In this document: in pieces, positions 60,537 to 64,000 of the stretch
Numbering within the stretch: position 1 is the first letter of the stretch
Layout: the number at the start of each line of letters is the position of its first letter
Assembly (NCBI RefSeq): GCF_003628535.1
Contig: NZ_RBCI01000005.1
Location: 124,001 to 188,000 of the forward strand
Source of the DNA: Flavisolibacter nicotianae
Lineage (GTDB): Bacteria > Bacteroidota > Bacteroidia > Chitinophagales > Chitinophagaceae
Direction: 5' to 3'
Length of the DNA stretch: 64,000 nt
The notes under the pieces: generated by a model
Seen by the model: the letters and a program-made list of their open reading frames with translations, nothing else
Database searches by the model: none
What the model was told of the DNA's origin: nothing
Made by a program: the position numbers and the translations under genes

Positions 60537-62135
60537 ATGGATAGGAAATTATTTCGCAGCAGTTGTCAGTGCCGCATCGGAGGTTTGCTTTTTTCTCTCC
60601 TTCTTTTTCTATCGTGCTTCGGACAGCAGGTAAGTACACAGGAGCTGGAAAAATACAGATCCTGGCCACGCTATGCTTTGCTGGTGCGCTTTTATACCGC
60701 TAGCAACCGGCAATTGGCTTGGCTTGGAAAACCTGCGTTGCAAAACAGTTTGCGCCAAATACTGCAAACTGCTTCCGCACTGGGACTGGATGAAACGGAT
60801 TATCAGCCAGCCTTTTTTCAAACAGGCACTGATCACAGGCCGCTGAAAACCCGCACCGACTCTGTTGAAACAGACCTGCGGTTTACAGATGCGGCGCTTC
60901 ATTTTTTTTCAGATGTAAAAAATGGTAACCGTCCACCTGCTTTTCGGTACGACGGATTGCGCTATGCGCCTGGAACGGAAAAGCTGGCGGAAGAACTTGG
61001 ATTAGCCGTTGCAAACGCCAGCCTGTCAAACTTCATGGCATCCATCCAGCCAGTGCAACCTGCTTACACCAACGCACTCATGCAACTGGCAACGTTTCAG
61101 CAGGCGGCTGCAGCAGATGGCTTCAACGATGCCAAAGTGATTTCTACAAAAGTCGACAGCACCAATCGCTCCTTGTTACGGCGATTGGTACAACTCGGCA
61201 TCACGGAAAATGGTATGTCGTCGGCAACGAAAATGGAAGTAAGTCAGAACTTAAAGCTTGCCCAGCGCCAGTTCGATCTCCAGGAAGACGGCAAGATCGG
61301 GAGTGCTACGCTTGCTGCCTTGAATGTGCCGCTTAGGCAGCGGATACAAGCGCTCCGGATTTTTATCAACACCTTGCGGTGGCTGGATCAACTGGAAAAA
61401 AGCGGGCCTGTGTTGGTGCTCAACCTGGCTGCAACGCGTTTTTTCCTGTATGAAAACGGAAAAATCCTGTTTGAATCAAAGGTCATTGCAGGAAAGAAGT
61501 CTACGCCGTCGCCGACGCTGACAAGCACAATCACAGAAGTGATCCTTTATCCGTATTGGATGGTGCCGTCGAAAATTGCAACAAAAGAAATGCTGCCGCG
61601 GATAAGGCGGAATATCGGTTACCTTGAAGAAGGCAACTACCAGGTTTTAAACAGGAGCGGACATGCGGTGAATCCCTATTCCATCAACTGGTGGGCATTG
61701 AGCCGCGGTTATTTTCCATACGTCATTCGCCAATCGACGGGTTGTGATAATGCGTTGGGCATTGTAAAATTCAACTTCTCCAACCCGTTTACGGTCTACC
61801 TGCATGATACCCCAACGAAAACACTTTTTTCTTCCGACAGGCGGTATTACAGCCACGGTTGTATGCGGATAGAAAAACCCATTGAACTGGCCCGCTACCT
61901 CCTGGGCTTTAACCGCATCGCGATTGATACCTTAACGGCAAAAGGTTGCCTGGAGCACCAGTCGCCTCTGCCCGTGCCTGTGCAGAAACGACTGCCGCTC
62001 GTGGTTCTTTACAGCACGGTATGGTATACGGCCAATGGTGATCTCCGTTTTTACGAAGATGTGTATGGTAAGTTAAACGACCGGTTAACGGCGGAAGCAT
62101 TGGTGGGAAACAACCAGTTCGCCGTCGGTTGGTAA
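60537..62135 (+). CDS. L,D-transpeptidase (YcbB-like)
   Basis: A 532-residue envelope enzyme. The N-terminus is a signal or lipoprotein-like segment (GGLLFSLLLFLSC). A scaffold region follows, then a peptidoglycan-binding repeat (about 238-265, LKLAQRQFDLQEDGKIGSAT) and a YkuD catalytic domain with the nucleophile Cys near residue 441 in SHGCMRIEKP. It forms 3-3 cross-links in peptidoglycan, a change linked to stationary phase and antibiotic tolerance. ATG 60537 is chosen for the signal. It is 19 bp after the third Usp, so envelope remodelling may be part of the stress response. Confidence 0.9.
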   Translation: MDRKLFRSSCQCRIGGLLFSLLLFLSCFGQQVSTQELEKYRSWPRYALLVRFYTASNRQLAWLGKPALQNSLRQILQTASALGLDETDYQPAFFQTGTDHRPLKTRTDSVETDLRFTDAALHFFSDVKNGNRPPAFRYDGLRYAPGTEKLAEELGLAVANASLSNFMASIQPVQPAYTNALMQLATFQQAAAADGFNDAKVISTKVDSTNRSLLRRLVQLGITENGMSSATKMEVSQNLKLAQRQFDLQEDGKIGSATLAALNVPLRQRIQALRIFINTLRWLDQLEKSGPVLVLNLAATRFFLYENGKILFESKVIAGKKSTPSPTLTSTITEVILYPYWMVPSKIATKEMLPRIRRNIGYLEEGNYQVLNRSGHAVNPYSINWWALSRGYFPYVIRQSTGCDNALGIVKFNFSNPFTVYLHDTPTKTLFSSDRRYYSHGCMRIEKPIELARYLLGFNRIAIDTLTAKGCLEHQSPLPVPVQKRLPLVVLYSTVWYTANGDLRFYEDVYGKLNDRLTAEALVGNNQFAVGW

Positions 62136-62179
62136 ATGGTCAGCGTTAAACATGATTTTACACCTTTTAAAAATTAGCC

Positions 62180-62548
62180 ATGGCAAACGAAAATCTGGTC
62201 GAACGTCTTTCATCTGATTTGGGACAGGCCGCAACGGTCCGAAACGTATTTGGCGAGCCCATTCAAGCCGGCGACAAAACCATTATTCCAGTTGCGAAAA
62301 TCGCCTACGGTTTCGGCGGCGGTCACGGGCATGGCCCGGGGAAAAGGCGTGGTGTCGAACTGCAGGATACAGGCGACCAACCAGAAGGTGCTGGCGGTGG
62401 TGGTGGCCTGCACGCTTGTGCAAAAGGTGTTTTTGAAATTACGCCAGCGGGTACCCGTTTTATTCCTGCAGGTTCGTTTAGAAGTTTGTTAGCAGGAATG
62501 ATCATTGGTATGCTGGTCCGTCATTTCGTTTTTCCGCGAATGCGCTGA
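62180..62548 (+). CDS. GerW (YtfJ)-family protein
   Basis: A 122-residue protein. The N-terminal half has the family pattern NVFGEPIQAGDKTIIPVAKI, followed by a Gly/His-rich stretch (FGGGHGHGPG) and a second Gly run, then FEITPAGTRFIP and a hydrophobic end that may be membrane associated. GerW was first described for spore germination in Bacillus, but relatives occur in non-spore-formers, where the role is unknown. It is 44 bp after the L,D-transpeptidase gene on the same strand. Confidence 0.75.
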   Translation: MANENLVERLSSDLGQAATVRNVFGEPIQAGDKTIIPVAKIAYGFGGGHGHGPGKRRGVELQDTGDQPEGAGGGGGLHACAKGVFEITPAGTRFIPAGSFRSLLAGMIIGMLVRHFVFPRMR

Positions 62549-62557
62549 TTACTTCTT

Positions 62558-63028
62558 TTATCCCGGGAAGGTCGGGGCATAAACAAAAGATTCGAAACGG
62601 CCTGATTTTTCCAGCACATCGATTCGGAAAACAACGCCGTCAATCTCGTTTTCATCACCGGGATGAAAAGGCCAGTTTGCTCCCAGGTGTGATTTAACAC
62701 TGGAGACGAAGGGAAGGTACCGGTTCGAGAGCAGTTGCAAAGCGTTGTGTCGTTCCACAATCTCTGTTACCTCCACATACACGCCTTGTACAATCACACT
62801 TCGCCAGTTGCCGTTCCCCATGTCATCTGTTTGAAAACACACACGTGGATTTTTACGCATCATGGCCGTTTTCTTTCCCTGGAGTGTGTAGCTGTAAAGG
62901 CCTTTGTCATCGTACACAAAGTTGATGGGAATAACATAGGTTTCACCATCTGCGTGGCAGCCAAGACGGCCAATGATGTTTTTTCGTAAAACGTCCTCGA
63001 TCTGGTCGGCAGGTAGAATTTTTAACAT
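62558..63028 (-). CDS. pyridoxamine 5'-phosphate oxidase-like flavin-binding protein
   Basis: A 156-residue split-barrel protein. The first strands (IIGRLGCHADGETYVIPINFVYDDKG, here in part) and the motif LYSYTLQGKKTAMMRKNPRVCF fit the PPOX/nitroreductase-like FMN-binding family annotated in stress islands and antibiotic-resistance contexts. NWRSVIVQGVYVEV follows. Such proteins bind FMN or F420-type cofactors; the exact reaction is unknown. It is convergent with the GerW gene, with stops 9 bp apart, and its start overlaps a doubtful upstream frame by 7 bp. Confidence 0.87.
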   Translation of the reverse strand: MLKILPADQIEDVLRKNIIGRLGCHADGETYVIPINFVYDDKGLYSYTLQGKKTAMMRKNPRVCFQTDDMGNGNWRSVIVQGVYVEVTEIVERHNALQLLSNRYLPFVSSVKSHLGANWPFHPGDENEIDGVVFRIDVLEKSGRFESFVYAPTFPG

Positions 63029-63291
63029 GACGCGGTTATTGAGTTGAAAATAGTCTCTTCAACCAGCTTGTGGCTATGACTGGCGATAGTTTCCTCTATG
63101 ATAACCGTCACGTTCCTGTTTGCCTGATAAACGTTAAACGCGAAATCAGATCGCGTCAAGAAATTGTGTTTCCAGATTGGCCTACCCGGCATTTGCAACC
63201 CTCCAAACGAAACGCACCTTTTTGACCGGAAACTGCTCTTCTGAAAGTGATTAAAAACAAGTTCTTTTCTAACGGCAGTCATGGTCCGCAC
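63022..63291 (-). CDS. doubtful small hypothetical protein
   Basis: An 89-codon frame that overlaps the PPOX-like gene start by 7 bp. Composition is mixed and no family is recognised (MRTMTAVRKELVFNHFQKSS onward). It also contains an inverted repeat GTTGAA/TTCAAC at 63043-63063 in the region expected to hold the PPOX promoter. It may be noncoding. Confidence 0.25.
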   Translation of the reverse strand: MRTMTAVRKELVFNHFQKSSFRSKRCVSFGGLQMPGRPIWKHNFLTRSDFAFNVYQANRNVTVIIEETIASHSHKLVEETIFNSITASC

Positions 63292-63336
63292 CTGGAAAAG
63301 AGAGTAGTTTTAAGGTAGCAGTAAAAAAAGACAACC

Positions 63337-63501
63337 ATGCTACAGTCTATTCTTTCGGCGAATTCCCTGCTTTGCCGGTATGCTGCCTGGCTTACGGTAC
63401 TGGTGCTTGTTGTTCTTGCTGCAACAGCATTCAGGAATCTTCTTGTTGCCATCTTACTGAAGGTTTATGAAATTCTCGTTCAAAAAAATGCAATGCCATG
63501 A
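63337..63501 (+). CDS. tiny single-pass membrane protein coupled to family copy 3
   Basis: A 54-residue frame with one long hydrophobic helix (WLTVLVLVVLAATAF near residues 18-32) and a second moderately hydrophobic stretch (NLLVAILLKVYEILV). Its stop overlaps the start of the third family copy (ATGA), implying coupled translation. No family is recognised. The arrangement mirrors the tiny membrane gene coupled to CHAD. Confidence 0.55.
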   Translation: MLQSILSANSLLCRYAAWLTVLVLVVLAATAFRNLLVAILLKVYEILVQKNAMP

Positions 63502-63902
63502 AAATCGTGATTTATGAAACAACGACTGTAAACGATATTCAGCAACGCTTCAGCACGGCTTACCCATTCCTTTCAATCCGGTTTTGCAATACGCCACACG
63601 GTATCGGCGAAGAATCACGAAAAACAAATTGGTACAAAGGCGAAATGCGCCTGCGGGATTTAACAACGAAATCGTTGGACAATGCCGTGTCGATCGAGCC
63701 TTCCGTTACGACAGGTGCCGTGGAGCAGGCCTTTGAAACGGCTTTCGGCCTGCATGCCCAAATTTTCCGGAAAGAAGGAGAGCGGTGGGTTCAGACAGCA
63801 GGCACCGATGCCCTGACTCTCGACGAACAAAATGAAATCGGCCGGGTAGCGGCAGAGGAACAACAAGGTGCAGGCTGGGGCGACAGGGCCAAGCGGTTGT
63901 GA
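63498..63902 (+). CDS. unnamed small-protein family, copy 3 of 3
   Basis: A 134-residue soluble protein, the closest relative of copy 1. Shared blocks are DIQQRFSTAYPFLSIRF near the N-terminus, then MRLRDLTTKSLDNAVSIEP, and FGLHAQIFRKEGERWVQTA with TLDEQNE near the C-terminus. The tail (EEQQGAGWGDRAKRL) is extra. The start overlaps the tiny membrane gene by 4 bp. No function is known; the repeated placement among Usp, CHAD and chaperone genes points to a stress-linked role. Confidence 0.75.
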   Translation: MKIVIYETTTVNDIQQRFSTAYPFLSIRFCNTPHGIGEESRKTNWYKGEMRLRDLTTKSLDNAVSIEPSVTTGAVEQAFETAFGLHAQIFRKEGERWVQTAGTDALTLDEQNEIGRVAAEEQQGAGWGDRAKRL

Positions 63903-63964
63903 CCACGAATGATGAATCGCCGCCCGGTTCCTGCCTGCGAAACAGATTGACAAATCATGCGGTC

Positions 63965-64000
63965 ATGAATACCAGCGAGAATACAAAAGCTTTTTTTACC
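63965..64000 (+). CDS. possible start of a further gene, cut by window edge
   Basis: An ATG at 63965 opens 12 codons (MNTSENTKAFFT) to the edge, 62 bp after copy 3 on the same strand. Too short to identify. Confidence 0.25.
   Translation, partial: MNTSENTKAFFT

Noticed and set aside
1-64000. CRISPR arrays, tRNA or rRNA genes, intact transposases or phage integrases
   Set aside because: Looked for by eye on both strands; none had the required repeats, cloverleaf or catalytic motifs.

Overview
The window looks like a chromosomal segment of a Bacteroidota bacterium, most likely of the Chitinophagaceae type. The evidence is a type IX secretion C-terminal signal (38738-40270), a TonB-type outer-membrane barrel with a carboxypeptidase-D-like N-domain, two GH3 glycosidases, LytS/LytTR signalling, near-50% GC and weak ribosome binding sites with several TTG/GTG starts. 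No rRNA, tRNA, CRISPR array, intact insertion sequence or prophage was seen. Family names come from recognising motifs by eye; no database search was run.

Layout. 1-7908: housekeeping genes, mostly on +: an alpha/beta hydrolase cut by the left edge, then DUF2520, KdsC-like phosphatase, UbiA-type prenyltransferase, Maf, DUF2851, pyruvate dehydrogenase E1 alpha, a TPR membrane protein, RibH and a LutA-like CCG protein. 7993-12529: a YncE/phosphoesterase fusion, aspartate kinase and SSB. 12530-14505: poor in genes, with one hypothetical gene, one small lipoprotein and a possible gene remnant. 14506-15912: a Tat-exported Gfo/Idh/MocA oxidoreductase.

16095-22066 is the most striking metabolic unit: ethanolamine-type permease, glutamine-synthetase-like ligase, iron-type alcohol dehydrogenase, and one polypeptide joining a gamma-glutamyl amidase to an aldehyde dehydrogenase. 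Together these can encode uptake, gamma-glutamylation, two oxidations and deglutamylation of an amino alcohol, most simply ethanolamine to glycine, without ethanolamine ammonia-lyase.

22069-41638: a carbohydrate and envelope region with a NUDIX-type regulator divergent from a GH3 beta-glucosidase (a palindrome lies between them), a sugar isomerase-like protein, a LytS/LytTR pair, secreted and outer-membrane proteins, a second GH3, a vanadium haloperoxidase-like lipoprotein, a T9SS cargo protein and a second Gfo/Idh/MocA oxidoreductase. 41941-45639: a KGG stress protein and a MacAB-like efflux operon, all on -.

45847-63902 is a dense stress island: two P-type ATPases, three tandem-domain universal stress proteins, a CHAD protein, Hsp20, a PAS histidine kinase divergent from a receiver-CRP/FNR regulator, an L,D-transpeptidase, a GerW-like protein, a flavin-binding PPOX-fold protein, several tiny membrane proteins, and three diverged copies of an unnamed ~130-residue family. 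The REC-CRP protein is the obvious candidate local regulator.
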